Shown piece by piece: positions 25,800 through 36,689 of a stretch of 64,000 bases of DNA. A program made the translations under genes and the position numbers. This DNA comes from Eumeta japonica. Its lineage: Eukaryota > Arthropoda > Insecta > Lepidoptera > Psychidae. A model generated the notes under the pieces. It made no database searches and had not been told where the DNA came from. It saw only the letters and a program-made list of their open reading frames with translations. Each line of letters opens with the position of its first letter. Position 1 is the first letter of the stretch. The stretch is taken from positions 1 through 64,000 of the forward strand of contig BGZK01001233.1 of assembly GCA_005406025.1 (NCBI GenBank), written 5' to 3'.

Positions 25800-26054
25800 T
25801 CAAGATGTCCAGGACAGAGAAAAATATGCCATCTATATCAAAAACCTTTATTTATGAGCCATAGAATAAAATTATTCTGCACTCGCTCTACAGATTTTAT
25901 ATCTTTGGTGTTCATACAAAAAAAAAACCCACGGAGACCGTTTTTGTTTCGACGTCCTACAAGAACATCTGTACAAACCGGTCGACTTTCATCAAAATAT
26001 ACCTACATCAAAATCCGTAAAGCGGTTTGTTATATCCGGCTTCAATAGCGGAGG
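25800..26054. repeat. Older dispersed repeat, left half, split by the Copia element
   Basis: It ends in a stretch resembling the moth/butterfly repeat phrase of the type CATCAAAATCCGTAAAGCGG. The matching right half, with ACCGACTTC and GGAGGAGGTTTTCAATTC, lies at 30427-30507. The GGAGG duplication joins the two, so Copia inserted into this repeat. The family is recalled, not searched. Confidence 0.5.
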
Positions 26055-26182
26055 TATAATAAAACAACGTTTTTAGTGAAGATCGAGTAATCAACTGACA
26101 GATGACTCGTACATTTTTTGCAACAAGAAAATTACATAGATGGCAGCACTAGTCTTATATTGTAAAGATATCATACACAACA
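26055..26182 (-). repeat. Copia 3' LTR
   Basis: 128 bp, read on minus from TGTTGTGTATG to TTTTATTATA. It is preceded internally by the polypurine tract (plus strand CCCCCAC at 26183-26189) and flanked outside by GGAGG. It differs from the 5' LTR at two sites: G versus A in the TTTTTAGTGAAG region, and C versus T in GATATCATAC. Confidence 0.95.
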
Positions 26183-26222
26183 CCCCCACTATATCTAACA
26201 ATATAAACATACCCAATTAAAA

Positions 26223-26894
26223 TTAAACAACTTGTACACCCAACTTATTTAAGAAATAATAATGTTTAACTGAACACAAACTTTTGGTGAACAAATCATC
26301 AGGCATTTCGTTGGTTGCCAAATACTTAACATTAACAATACTATTAGCTACACATTCTCTACAGAAATGATATTTGATATCAATGTGTTTTGTCCTTTTG
26401 TGAAAGACTGGATTTACAGTTAATTTTTGCGCACTCTGATTGTCATTGAAAAGATCAATAGTGTACAATTTCTGTGTTATCTCACTTTGTAAATTTCTTA
26501 AATAAACTGCTTCTTTACAGGCTTCGGTGATCGCCATATATTCGGCTTCACTGCTAGATAAAGCAACAGTTTTCTGTTTTCTTGTTTCCCAAGATATTAC
26601 ACAACCAGATAACGTAAAACAGACTCCAGTGTATGACCTCCTGTCTATAGTATTAGTACCCCAATCGGCATCAACAAAACCTTCTAAAATTGAGCTCCCA
26701 TCAGCAGAATATTTTAAACCATAATTCTGTGTACACTTTAAATATTTTAATACACGCTTGACATATGAACAATGTTCCTTTGAAAAACAATTATTAAATT
26801 GACTCAAAAAAGATACTGTATATGCAATATCTGGCCTGGTTAGAACCGATAAAGACAACCAATTATCTGTTGATATGGAAAAACATCTACACAA
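26223..26894 (-). pseudogene. Copia RNase H region, separate frame
   Basis: The meaningful part begins at LSVLTRPDIAYTVSFLSQF, the usual end of Copia reverse transcriptase; the first dozen residues of this frame lie upstream of the shift and are not real. RNase H motifs follow: GFVDADWG with the first catalytic Asp, SYTGVCFTL, ALSSSEAEYMA with the catalytic Glu, and FNDNQSAQKL with an Asp. HTKHIDIKYHFCRECV and the terminal KSLCSVKHYYFLNKLGVQ are typical of the element's C-terminus. It ends about 40 bp before the polypurine tract. The domain itself looks intact; only the link to the preceding frame is broken. Confidence 0.9.
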
Positions 26895-28811
26895 TGCTCA
26901 GTATTAGAATCTACATTCAACTTCATTTCCATCGGAGTCTTGACAGGTTTACATTCACTCATGTTAAACTTATACAACAATTGTTCGATATAATCTCTCT
27001 GACTCAAAGTTACAGAATGCTGAAATTTATCATAACTTACATTTACACCGAGACACTTTCGTATTTCTCCTAAATCCTTAATTTTAAACTTACTTGCTAG
27101 AGCATGCTTTAAATAGTTAGTCTCCTTAACATCATTTGAAAAAACGAAAAAATCGTCCACAAACAATGTGACAATAGTCTTTTGACCTTGTGACATTTTT
27201 GTAAACATACATGGTTCTATTTTTGACTTAACATAACCCATGTTTAACAAACACTCATCTACTTTCTTGTACCAAGCTCTTGAGGACTGCTTCAGCCCAT
27301 AAATAGCCTTTTTTAACTTGAGTACTTGACCATTTTGTGTTTTCTCAGAAAAACCTTTTGGTATTTTCATATAAATAGTTTTATTAAAAGTGCCGTTCAA
27401 GAAAGCAGTTGTTACATCAAGATGTGTCGTACTTAAGCCTAGCTGTACTGACAATGCAAAAAGTAACCTCAATGTTGTATGTCTCACAACGGGAGAAAAA
27501 GTTTCCGTAAAGTCCACACCTTCAATTTGTGAATAACCTTTAGCCACTAAACGCGCACGAAAACGAACTTTATTCTCGCTATCATACTTCTTACGAAGAA
27601 CCCATTTGCACTGTACCACTGTACCATCCTTTGGAGGATCACTTAACTCCCACGCATCATTGTCTTTGAAACACTGTAACTCTTCACTCATTGCCGACTC
27701 CCACTGAGTCCTTTCTGGTCCATTCAAAGCGTCATGTAAAGATAAACCAGCCGCATCCACATATGTTTCGTTGTCAACGCACAGGTTTGAGAACCCATAT
27801 CTGTCTGGAACCTTCCGTATCCGTTTGTTCAGGCACTGAGGGCTTCTATTCCCATCATCCTTCAGTATGCTGTCTGAATCTTTATAGTCTGTAGGAACAT
27901 ATGTTTCATCGTTAACATCTTGGAAACTATCCACAGAACTTTCCGAGTTATTGGTAATTGAATCAGTTTCTTGTTGTTCTGTATCATCAGGGTTCTTACA
28001 TTCCCCCACTGAATCAATATCCTGATCTTGAACTTCGATGAAATGTTCAGGTTTTGATTCCTTCTCTATGATGATAACATCTCTACTTGTTGATATATTC
28101 CTTGTCTCTGGGTTGTAAACTCTATATCCTTTTATGTTGTCTGGATATCCCATTAGAATACATTTGACTGCCTTTTTATCCCATTTTCTTCGCTTTTCTT
28201 TAGCAACATGAACCATCACAGTGCTATCAAAAATTCTGATATGACTGATATCTGGTTTGGAGCCAGTCCATAGTTCAAACGGAGTTTTGTTGTCTAATGT
28301 TGCTGCTCCAATCCGATTCTGTAGATACACTGCCGTATTTGTGGCCTCAGCCCAGAACTCTTTGCTCAAATTTGCATCAAAAAGTAGACACCTTGTCTTT
28401 TCTACAATTGTACGATTGAATCGTTCACACAATCCATTCTGTTGAGGTGTATATAGATTGCTTTTCTGATGAATTATGCCAAATTTATTCATGTAATCTG
28501 CAAATTCTTTATTACAATACTCGAGTCCGTTATCACTTCTTAATACCTTGATTGTTCTCTTTGTTTGATTCTCCACATGAGCTTTAAAATCTTGAAATAT
28601 TTCAAAGCTTCGTTCTTGTGTTTCAGAAAATAAACAAAAGTCATACGACTATAGTCATCAACAAACAACAAGAAGTATCTTGAGCCCCAACTGACACATT
28701 TTCCATTGGTCCACATATGTCTGTGTGCACAATATCTAGTACATTGCTACTCCGATGACCAGTGCTCTTAAACGGTAGTCGACACTGTTTTCCTTCACAA
28801 CATGTTGTACA
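26840..28811 (-). pseudogene. Copia integrase and reverse transcriptase region, frameshifted
   Basis: The integrase starts in one frame (CTTCCEGKQC, then HTDICGPM with the first catalytic Asp), moves to a second at the CCCC run 28685-28688 (FLLFVDDYSRMTF), and to a third at the AAA run 28604-28606. The last frame stays open from 28576 to 26840. It carries the second and third catalytic residues (Asp in VLRSDNGLEY, Glu in NGLCERFNRT), a spacer, and the reverse transcriptase with CKWVLRKKY, RLVAKGYSQIEGVDFTETF, LDVTTAFLNG and the active-site FVDD (in TLFVDDFFVFS). It ends at a fourth shift near 26850-26860, where the polymerase connection should pass into RNase H. Each break needs one base net (modulo 3). 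Apart from these breaks the protein is well conserved. Confidence 0.9.
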
Positions 28812-30156
28812 TGAGGGACTTGCTTATATCAGCTTTTTCTTTAAGTGACATACCTTGTACAGCATTTGGCATCTGATTTAAATAATCTTTATTGACGTGT
28901 CCTAATCTGCGATGCCATATCATTACCGACTCAACAGATGCTGCTAAACACTCTTGTTTTAACAGATTCACCCTGTATACTCCGTTGACCATCACTGCCG
29001 TAGCAACTAAATCATTCTTCTGATTATGAACTAAACAACCATCTTCTGTGAAAGATACACTGTTGTCTCTCTTAATCAGTTGACTGAATGACAGTAAGTT
29101 CGTGGTCAGACTTGGCACACACATTACGTCCTTCATCACGATATCGTACTCATGATTATCTGTAGTAGTCGTGATTTTTACTTCGCCACAACACAAAACT
29201 GACGCCTTTTCACTGTTTGCAACATTAATTTCTTTGTTTTGTTCATACTTTGCATTCATAACCCAACTTTCATTCGCTGTTAGGTGTACGCTAGCGCCTG
29301 AGTCGATGTACCAATCATCTCTTTTGAAATTTTCACTGAGAAAAACTGCACTGAATGCATTAGATTGTATTCGATCTTTAGTTTTCTGCATTGGAGAGTG
29401 CTTTTCGTTCGTACATTGATTTTTGTAGTGTCCAATTTGTTTGCAACGGTAGCATTGTATTTGTTTGACGTTTGTCTTTACTTGGCCAGTGTTGCTATTA
29501 TCTATATTACTTTTTCCTGCCATAGACAAATTCTTGTTCGGTCTTCTGTTAAACTTCAAATTCGAACTGTTCGAACGAATGGCGAAAGCACCCTCAATTT
29601 CACTCTCTGAATGACTTGCCAAATCCATGTCCAACAATTTTGTTTTGATTGAATCTGCCGTTATAGGAATACCTGAATGCTCAATTGCCATTATCATAGG
29701 GGAGAAACGATCAGGCAGTCCCGCTAATAATAATGATCCTGTCCATTGATCATTGATCTCGAATCCTGTTCCGCTAAGCTTTTGTGCCGTATCGATAATC
29801 TGCGTAACATAGGACGTCATCGAACTGCAATTCTCTCTGCGAATTGAAATTAAATTTCTGAGTAGACTTATTCTTCGTGAAAATCCGCTATCATCAAACA
29901 ACTGTTTTAGCTTTTCCCACAGTTCCTTCGAGGACTTTACACTTTTCACGTGTACATATAAGGACGGGTCGATTGTCATAATCAACTTCGCTTTAGTTTT
30001 TTCGTCGTCTGCAGTTTTTACTTCCACCCCTGCATCAGGCTTCACACAGTGCTTCATGCCTTCAAGGATTAAAAAATTCTCTGCTGCAAAACACCATTCG
30101 CCATAGTTATCGCGCCCCGTCAGCTTGGGTACGTTAATTAGATAATTTGCCGACAT
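28795..30156 (-). CDS. Copia gag-protease, 453 codons, ends at a frameshift
   Basis: ATG at the 5' end of the element, starting MSANYLINVPKLTGRDNYGE, the usual Gag N-terminus of Copia elements. A zinc knuckle C-X2-C-X4-H-X4-C spans residues 235-248 (CYRCKQIGHYKNQC). The protease active site WYIDSGAS lies at 282-289. The conserved CVPSLTTNLLSFSQL block is at 346-360, and the pre-integrase motif HRRLGHVNKDYL at 415-426. The frame runs into a TGA at 28795-28797, just where the integrase zinc-binding cysteines should follow. Those cysteines are seen in the next frame (28794-28811), so an extra base in the GGG run at 28815-28817 (plus strand) is the likely cause. The product would package RNA and cleave the polyprotein but lack a continuous pol. 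Confidence 0.9.
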   Translation of the reverse strand: MSANYLINVPKLTGRDNYGEWCFAAENFLILEGMKHCVKPDAGVEVKTADDEKTKAKLIMTIDPSLYVHVKSVKSSKELWEKLKQLFDDSGFSRRISLLRNLISIRRENCSSMTSYVTQIIDTAQKLSGTGFEINDQWTGSLLLAGLPDRFSPMIMAIEHSGIPITADSIKTKLLDMDLASHSESEIEGAFAIRSNSSNLKFNRRPNKNLSMAGKSNIDNSNTGQVKTNVKQIQCYRCKQIGHYKNQCTNEKHSPMQKTKDRIQSNAFSAVFLSENFKRDDWYIDSGASVHLTANESWVMNAKYEQNKEINVANSEKASVLCCGEVKITTTTDNHEYDIVMKDVMCVPSLTTNLLSFSQLIKRDNSVSFTEDGCLVHNQKNDLVATAVMVNGVYRVNLLKQECLAASVESVMIWHRRLGHVNKDYLNQMPNAVQGMSLKEKADISKSLMYNML

Positions 30157-30298
30157 ATTTGAAATTACGATACTATTTCGCTGCGATTTTTACAACAATC
30201 CGTCACAATACTGTCCATTCACGTTTTTTAACACTTGCTAAACTTGCAAAATACTGGTTAAAAAAAAAAAACTTAGAGCAAGCTATCGGCCCATAACC

Positions 30299-30426
30299 TA
30301 TAATAAAACAACGTTTTTAATGAAGATCGAGTAATCAACTGACAGATGACTCGTACATTTTTTGCAACAAGAAAATTACATAGATGGCAGCACTAGTCTT
30401 ATATTGTAAAGATATTATACACAACA
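30299..30426 (-). repeat. Copia 5' LTR
   Basis: 128 bp, 126 of which match the 3' LTR. Just inside it (30288-30298) the minus strand reads GGTTATGGGCC, the primer binding site. GGAGG follows outside at 30427-30431. Confidence 0.95.
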
Positions 30427-30507
30427 GGAGGCATACCAAATTTTCTGTTTAACCGACTTCAAAATTAAAAAGGAGGAGGTTTTCAATTCAACTGTATTTT
30501 TTTTCAT
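30427..30507. repeat. Older dispersed repeat, right half
   Basis: Holds AACCGACTTC, AAGGAGGAGGTTTTCAATTC and a T-run, a combination common at the end of moth and butterfly retroposons. It continues the block that ends at 26054. Confidence 0.5.
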
Positions 30508-30512
30508 TTCAG

Positions 30513-30950
30513 ATGAACGGATATCGATTGCCAAAACGGGCCGATGCGAGTCGGGGGCCGCTAACGACCGTCGTCAACGACGCGGCGGCTCAAGTTCAGA
30601 ACTGGTCTGTCAAATCGCCCGTGGCCGGGTTCGAACTCGCCGCCTCCGAGTTTGCATACGACGCGCTCGACCGCCGAGCCATCGAGCCTCTTGAACATTA
30701 AGTCGAGCACCTTAGGGACGTATATGAAAAAAAGCGCATATTGCGTCTTATGCTTATCTTTCGTATCGCGTAATCAATTAAACGTATGCAACACGTTCCC
30801 TTATCACATCGAAGTCCTGGAAAACTCATATCGGGAGAGTGTAAACGAGTTTGCTCCGTATTCGGAGTCTGAGGGGTACGAGGTCTCGGGCGAGAGCCGG
30901 GGGGAGTGCGTTTTTGAAAGCCCTCCGAAATTATTCACGCATTCTCTTTG
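30513..30950. other. CpG-rich island beside the Copia insertion
   Basis: Holds GGGCCGCTAACGACCGTCGT, the tRNA-like unit (30622-30684) and TAATCAATTA (30770), a two-spaced homeodomain dimer site. Open frames on plus are compositional. Confidence 0.4.
30622..30684 (-). repeat. tRNA-like unit (A and B boxes)
   Basis: On minus, TGGCTCGGCGGTCGAGCG resembles an A box and GAGTTCGAACCCGG a B box at normal spacing. No acceptor stem forms, so it is probably a tRNA-derived retroposon piece rather than a gene. Confidence 0.45.
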
Positions 30951-31940
30951 ATGGCGTCTCGCCACTTGCTAATTAATGACCTGCCTAAGTGTTTGCGTCC
31001 GCGGTAAAACGGTGCCTTTTAGCTTTTAAAAGGTGCTTTTTTTTCCGTCCTTCTAACCTCCTGAAATTGCGGGCGCTTTGGACGTTGGTTTTTTTTTCCA
31101 GCGGCATCCTTCGTTCGTTTAGAGTGGACCAATTTCGGGGCGAATAATTGCTTTCAGCGGTGTTTGTAAATATTTGATGTGTGAGGTGGGATCATTTGAA
31201 TTTTTGATGTATGTAACAACGAAAACCTTCAGAACAATAATTGGTTGTTTTTGGTGCTTATGAATGTTACAGATCGAGTTTAAGTTTTATTTATTAAAAT
31301 AATGCTCTACCGACCGAAATGAAAAATAAGTTTATAAGCACTAAGGACTATCAATTAAAAAATGTATGTTTTTAAACCAATAAATAAAATTTTAGATTGT
31401 AAACACTCGTTTTTATTTGTGGCATTCGTGAGAACCGACTCCGTTTTGAATTCTGATTCCGGTACTGGTCATAGCTACGATTTGAACGAAGCCTGGGGCA
31501 AATACTGGTATTAAAGCAAAAAGATGATTTATATTACTCAAGAACAGTGTAACTTTCTATTAGTGAGAGAATTGATAGAATTGGCTTAGTAGTTCAGTTC
31601 AGCAGTTCAAATACGCAGACGCAGTCCGGAATGGAAACTAGTTCTTTATCAGAAATTATAGTGGATGTTTGCAAAAATCTCATAAAAAGGAAAGTATAAG
31701 AGACAAACAAAAAAACATTCCTTGTTACATGTAGAGGTATCAAATCCTTACATATTATAAAACACAACGTTTTTATGTATGTCTTTCTGATTTTGCAATT
31801 ATGATTTGAGCCCTGTTGGTCCTATATATGTAATTAATTATTTTTCACTGTATAAATACATTGTTCAGTTAAGTTTCGGTCACTTTAATAACAAACTAAC
31901 TTTTGTTCTCAGCTTTGCTCATGTGCACATAAAACTAATT

Positions 31941-31994
31941 TTTAGGGTTCCGAGGCAAAATGCAACCTTTTGTATTTTGCCTCGGAACCCTAAA
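31941..31994. repeat. 25-bp near-perfect hairpin
   Basis: The arms at 31941-31965 and 31970-31994 pair over 25 bp with one mismatch and a 4-nt loop. The arm begins TTTAGGGTTCCGAGGC, the AGGGTTCCG phrase of a dispersed repeat family. Confidence 0.85.
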
Positions 31995-32875
31995 TCGGAA
32001 CCTTTATAATTTCGTCATGTCCGTCCCTCCTTCCATATGTCACAGGTATTCTATTCAGAAACTGCAAGACCTATATTGATGAAATTAATAGTGTAGGTGT
32101 CTTGTATAAGCCGCTACATAGTTTGGTAGTTAAATAACAAAAAATAATCTTTCTAGGGAGGCATTCCATATATGTAACACAACTTGATTTTTTTTCAGCA
32201 ACCATCAACATATGGAACATATTTCAACAGTTCTTTTAAAAACACTAAGGTTTTTGAGCAATTTTTTGATTAATTGAATATTTTAGAAAATAATCACTCT
32301 GAAACTGGTAGAAATTTTGTGTCCCTAATTTTCTACACCGTATGTCCAAAATATATGAAAAAAAATACTACAAAGATAGCGCTTAATAAATACTTTCAAC
32401 GAAAATTATTTTTGACATGAACCAATATATCGTTTTTGAATTATTGCCAAAAAACTGCACTTCTCCACGAAAGGACGTAAGTCCCATGAAGACACGCTCT
32501 TTTGCTGATGTATATTAGTTTGCACTAGTTTAATTTAGTCGACATACCTATTTGTTTTTCTAGTTATAGGCGACTAAAGTGTTTATAACTATTCTGTGCG
32601 GGAAACATGGAAAAAGTGTAACAATGTACTTTTTTCATCTGTAGTGTATTTCTTTGTAATCTTCGGAAATTAATAACGAGCATGGTCCAAAGTGCTCTTG
32701 GCCAGTTTTTGCTTTCGCATATCGATTGTTTATTGGTGATAGCTATGTCCAAAGGAGCACTAGTTTGGAATTAAAATCGTAAGGGAAATCGTTTTACAAT
32801 AAAATAATTTAGGAAAACTACATGTCATAAATGTAAGAGTAGGTATGCACCCATGTGATATAATTTGAACAGAAT

Positions 32876-33020
32876 TGAATCGGAGGTGGTACAGGGATTG
32901 GGAACGAGAGTGGAACCGTAATCCCTAAATCAAGAACGGTATTAGAACCTAAAATGATACCGGATGGATCGAAATCAGGAACTCGTTCGGGACCAGCGTC
33001 GAACGTGAGACCAGGGTCGG
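32876..33020. repeat. Degenerate GGAATCGGGA-type array
   Basis: Purine-rich, with repeated GGAACGAG, GGAACCG, GATCGAAATC and GGGTCGGGAG units of about six bases. Similar arrays lie at 48795-48995 and 54900-55090. Confidence 0.5.
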
Positions 33021-34050
33021 GAGAATGACTGACAGCGTGATCAGTCGATCTAAAACATGGAAAAAAATGTTTTATGTCCACGCGGGTAAAAACTCGGACG
33101 AAAACTCGTACTTGCAATATGATATGTAATGTTTAAAAAATATTCTAATAATTTTTCATTATGTATAAATGTGTTGGATCCTCATCTAAATTATATAAAT
33201 AGACTGACAGATAAACAAGTTAGGAGATTTTGTTTTATAAGATATACCTGATGATACGGATACAATCTAATAAATAGAAAAACATCCTCGAATTCTGTAA
33301 TATCATTTTACATATTCAGCGATTCTTATAATACAAAACCTGTTGACATTTACATGCAGAAAATACTTTATTTTTGTTTAGACAGGTTTCAAAATTTCTT
33401 AGAAACCTATTTAAACACAAATAAGATTTTTGGGGAAAAATTAATCTTTGTGTTTATATAAATATTAAAGCATGACGTACAAATAAACATACGGATCAAA
33501 CTATAAAGGATTTTACTAAATTCGATTTATCGTCAATTTTGATCCAACAATATATTTCTATCATAATAGCTAAATGAATATCAATATTGTTGAAACATTT
33601 TTTATCCTTTTCAAACGAAAACAAAACGCACATATTTTCGCAAAAAAAAAACGCCATCGTCCACCCGCTGCGCTCGGCCCGTAGCGGGTCACAATAGTGC
33701 ATTAACAGTGAATTCCAGTGATCTTTATTGAAAGTCGGAGTGTGACAGTTGTAGGGGCGTGACGTGCGCGCCGACCCGCCATTAGGGCCGTAATCCCCTA
33801 ATTATGACGATTGACATGAAGGGCGCCATCTGTGGTGTGCGGAGGTGTCGGGTGGATAGAGTGGCGAAAGGGCGAAAATGTGTCAAAAGTTCGGGTACAA
33901 TTAACGGTTTTCTGGTACGGTTTTTTTTTTTGCCTGTGATCTCATTCAACTCTTATTATTCGACGAGTCCGAACATAATACTCGCGATCGGTTTAAATAA
34001 AAAAAAACTTTGAATTGATTCTACTATATTAATATTATTAATAATAATAT

Positions 34051-34390
34051 AAAGTCACGCCTATTTCCCAGAAGGGTAGGCAGAGATTATAGACTTCCAC
34101 ATGGTACGATCTTTGAATGTCTCTCTCGCTTCACTGACATCCATCAATCTTTTCATATAAGCTCGTCGGTTTCAGGTGCTCCTATTCATAATAGCAAGCA
34201 AGGCCCCATTCACTTTATTTTCCGCATTTACTCTTCTTTCGATATATCTATTATGTTTAGCGTCAGTAAACAGACTGCCCAAGTATATACACTCTTTCAC
34301 TTGTTCGACTTTCTCACCTTCTATAAGTATATCGCATTCAGTCGTGTTTTCGCCTCTTTCAAACACAATGACCTTAGTTTTGTTGACATA
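34051..34390 (-). mobile_element. RTE-type LINE 3' end with internal deletion
   Basis: On the minus strand the reverse-transcriptase tail reads EGEKVEQVKECIYLGSLFTD, then IERRVNAENKVNGALLAIMN. It then jumps, degenerate, to a C-terminus with KDRTMWKS-like residues, and ends in the typical TCTGCCTACCCTTCTGGGAA tail next to an AT-rich simple repeat (34028-34050). The middle of the RT C-terminal region is missing. This matches a LINE family frequent in moth and butterfly genomes, recalled rather than searched. Confidence 0.75.
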
Positions 34391-36114
34391 TGTTTGTTAT
34401 TTTCTTCTAAATTAATTATTTAATTCACTTTTTCAAATGCAAGGAAATAATCATAATAAATTAATTGTGGTGGATAACGTTAAAGCAATTTCCAAATAAA
34501 AAAATCTTTCGATTCTCATCGATTCTTCGATTCGAGTCGATTGGCTGTTTCAAGCTTATTTTTACAAATTTTTTTTATATTAATTTTCCTATAATAATTT
34601 TTTAACATATACGAATTTATAACACTTTTTTTAATTTTAGAATCACGTATTTACAAAATATAAAAGAAGAAATGTAAAAGAACGTCTCTTCATTACAAGA
34701 CTTGTGCTTGTTAGCAGAATTTATTAATTAATTGTTGCTAATTATTAGAATTAATAACAAATAATTAAAATAAGAAAGGTTAGATGTAGTTATGCGTTAA
34801 GAGGAAACTATTAAACTGTATTAAAACCTGATAGGTGATTCTTAGGCACTGAAAGCTACTTATATGATTCTGTGATGAATTGGAAGTCTATGAATTTACA
34901 AAAATACACGACTACAATTTGCAAATTAAGGGGTTACGAGTAAATAAATACTTAAGAGATCTATTTATTTCCTTTGAAGATTAGAAATATGAACAACTCA
35001 AAATATCCTTAAAAATATTTTTCTTTTAATATCAAACTTTAAACTTGTGAACATTATTTCAGTTATTTACGTTGCTAATTTTGGAAATATGGAGGGGAGA
35101 GACGAAAGCGTCTATTACATTTTTCACATGTCTTGATTACACATTTTTGCTACTCTATTGTAGGTTAAATTTCCAAAAATTTAACCTCATATGGTGAATA
35201 AATCATAAAAAAGGCTTTTTTGTTCATTTAGCTTATTTATCATTGAATTCTATCCTGTCCCGAATATCAAGCTATTCAAGTAGCAGATAACGAAAAAAAA
35301 GGCATGTGATTTACAGATGAAAAGACATTATAGTCTGTTTTTGATTTTTTAAATACGGACCATTTGTAAATTATTAGAAACACAATTGCATATGAAATTA
35401 TGATATTTTATTATGTTTTGCGTTCGGGCTTATTCTGATTAAATTAAATTTTGAAACCCTTCAACTTGTTTAATACTCAGTTTTGTGGTCAACATTAAAT
35501 GGTCTAAGAAACTAAGAGTGAGAATCTACTCAATGCGGGTAGAGATATTTTAAATTTTACTGAAATACATTCAATTCATCTGCGATAACAATGCAGTTGT
35601 GCAGTGGTAATTGCATTGTGAGTTTTGTATATTACTGAAGGAAGTCGGGTAAATGACTGACAATGAGCCTGTTACTCTCTATTAAAATGTAAGTCAATTA
35701 CATGACGTAGCAAAAAGTGAAATTAAAATTGAAATCGATTGAAAAGTGACGAAATAATGTGCCATACCAAATTTTTCGTCGTCTCAATAAATAGATTTTA
35801 TATGTTTTTATTTTATGGAACGTTTGAGATTGAACATCACTGTCTAGTGATACGGTCTTTGTCTAATCAGCAAATAAAACTATCATGTTTTTGTTATTTT
35901 TATAGTTACTTAAATAGAAAATTTGCGGCACTGTATATGAATTAGCTTTAATTAAAGTGAAAATAAAATCATTCAATTTAATATACCTGATTATTAGTAT
36001 ATCTTCGCGTACTTTGCCTACTGATCTGAGAAAAAAATAATTATTGTGGTGGATGAAGGGAATAGCGGATAAATTTCATAAATGTCTGAATTTTTGTTCA
36101 ATACGAGAACGGTT

Positions 36115-36180
36115 GTGGTGGCATAATAGTTAAGAGCTTTGCTTTCGGACTGAAGGGTACATGGTCAAATCTTGTCACCA
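36115..36180 (+). repeat. tRNA-like unit, degenerate
   Basis: GTGGTGGCATAATAGTTAAG followed by GGTCAAATCTTG, in the order and spacing of A and B boxes. Resembles tRNA-derived units of moths and butterflies. Confidence 0.4.
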
Positions 36181-36390
36181 ACAAGCGAATTGATTAATGA
36201 ATTTGTATAATGCAAAATAAATGAAGTCACTTTTTTGCGTTTCTCGGAGAATACGTTTAGTCGACGGTTCCTACGTTGTCGTCGAATTGAGGTTAACCGA
36301 TGACGATCGTTGCAGCCCCAAGTCAGCAAGTTACCTTTCAAAGTTATCTTTCAAAATTTTCTACACGAAATCGGTCGAAACACACACACA

Positions 36391-36573
36391 TAAAGAGAGA
36401 GATAGAGAGATTGAGAGTGGGGGGGAGACGAGGAGAGGAGAAAGAGAAAAAGAGAGTGTGGGAAGGGAAGAGGGAGAGAGAGAAGGTAGAGAAAGAGAGT
36501 GAGAGCGGGGGAGAGAGAAGAAGAGATAGATGGTGAGAGAGGGAGGGAGAGGGAACACGAGAGAGAGATAAAG
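36391..36573. repeat. GA-rich low-complexity tract
   Basis: About 180 bp of GAGA/GGGA sequence starting just after a short CA run. It produces the Arg/Glu frames on plus and the Ser/Leu frame on minus. Could bind GAGA factor; not shown. Confidence 0.9.
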
Positions 36574-36689
36574 ATGTGATGAAGAATCGATTTTCGACAA
36601 TCGGACTAAAAACAGTAACTTCCCAATTTTTGAAAATTATTCAATTTTCATAACGGGAAGCAAAAAAAATAATCAATAAACTTTATAAA

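Larger units (their letters stand above)
26055..30426 (-). mobile_element. Copia-type LTR retrotransposon (4,372 bp, pol broken)
   Basis: Bounded by two 128-bp direct repeats that differ at two positions, and by a perfect 5-bp duplication GGAGG at 26050-26054 and 30427-30431. On the minus strand the order is 5' LTR, primer site GGTTATGGGCC directly inside it, gag with zinc knuckle, aspartic protease, integrase, reverse transcriptase, RNase H, polypurine tract GTGGGGG, 3' LTR. This is the Ty1/Copia order (integrase before reverse transcriptase). The primer site resembles that of Drosophila copia, which uses an internal fragment of initiator tRNA. The LTR starts TGTTG but ends in TA rather than CA. 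Four frameshifts in pol make it non-autonomous as assembled. It lies in intron 1 in the sense direction and interrupts an older repeat. Confidence 0.95.

Noticed and set aside
30622..30684. Functional tRNA gene on minus
   Set aside because: A and B boxes are present, but no acceptor stem pairs.
36221..36600. Arg/Glu-rich and Ser/Leu-rich ORFs
   Set aside because: Translations of the GA-rich tract.
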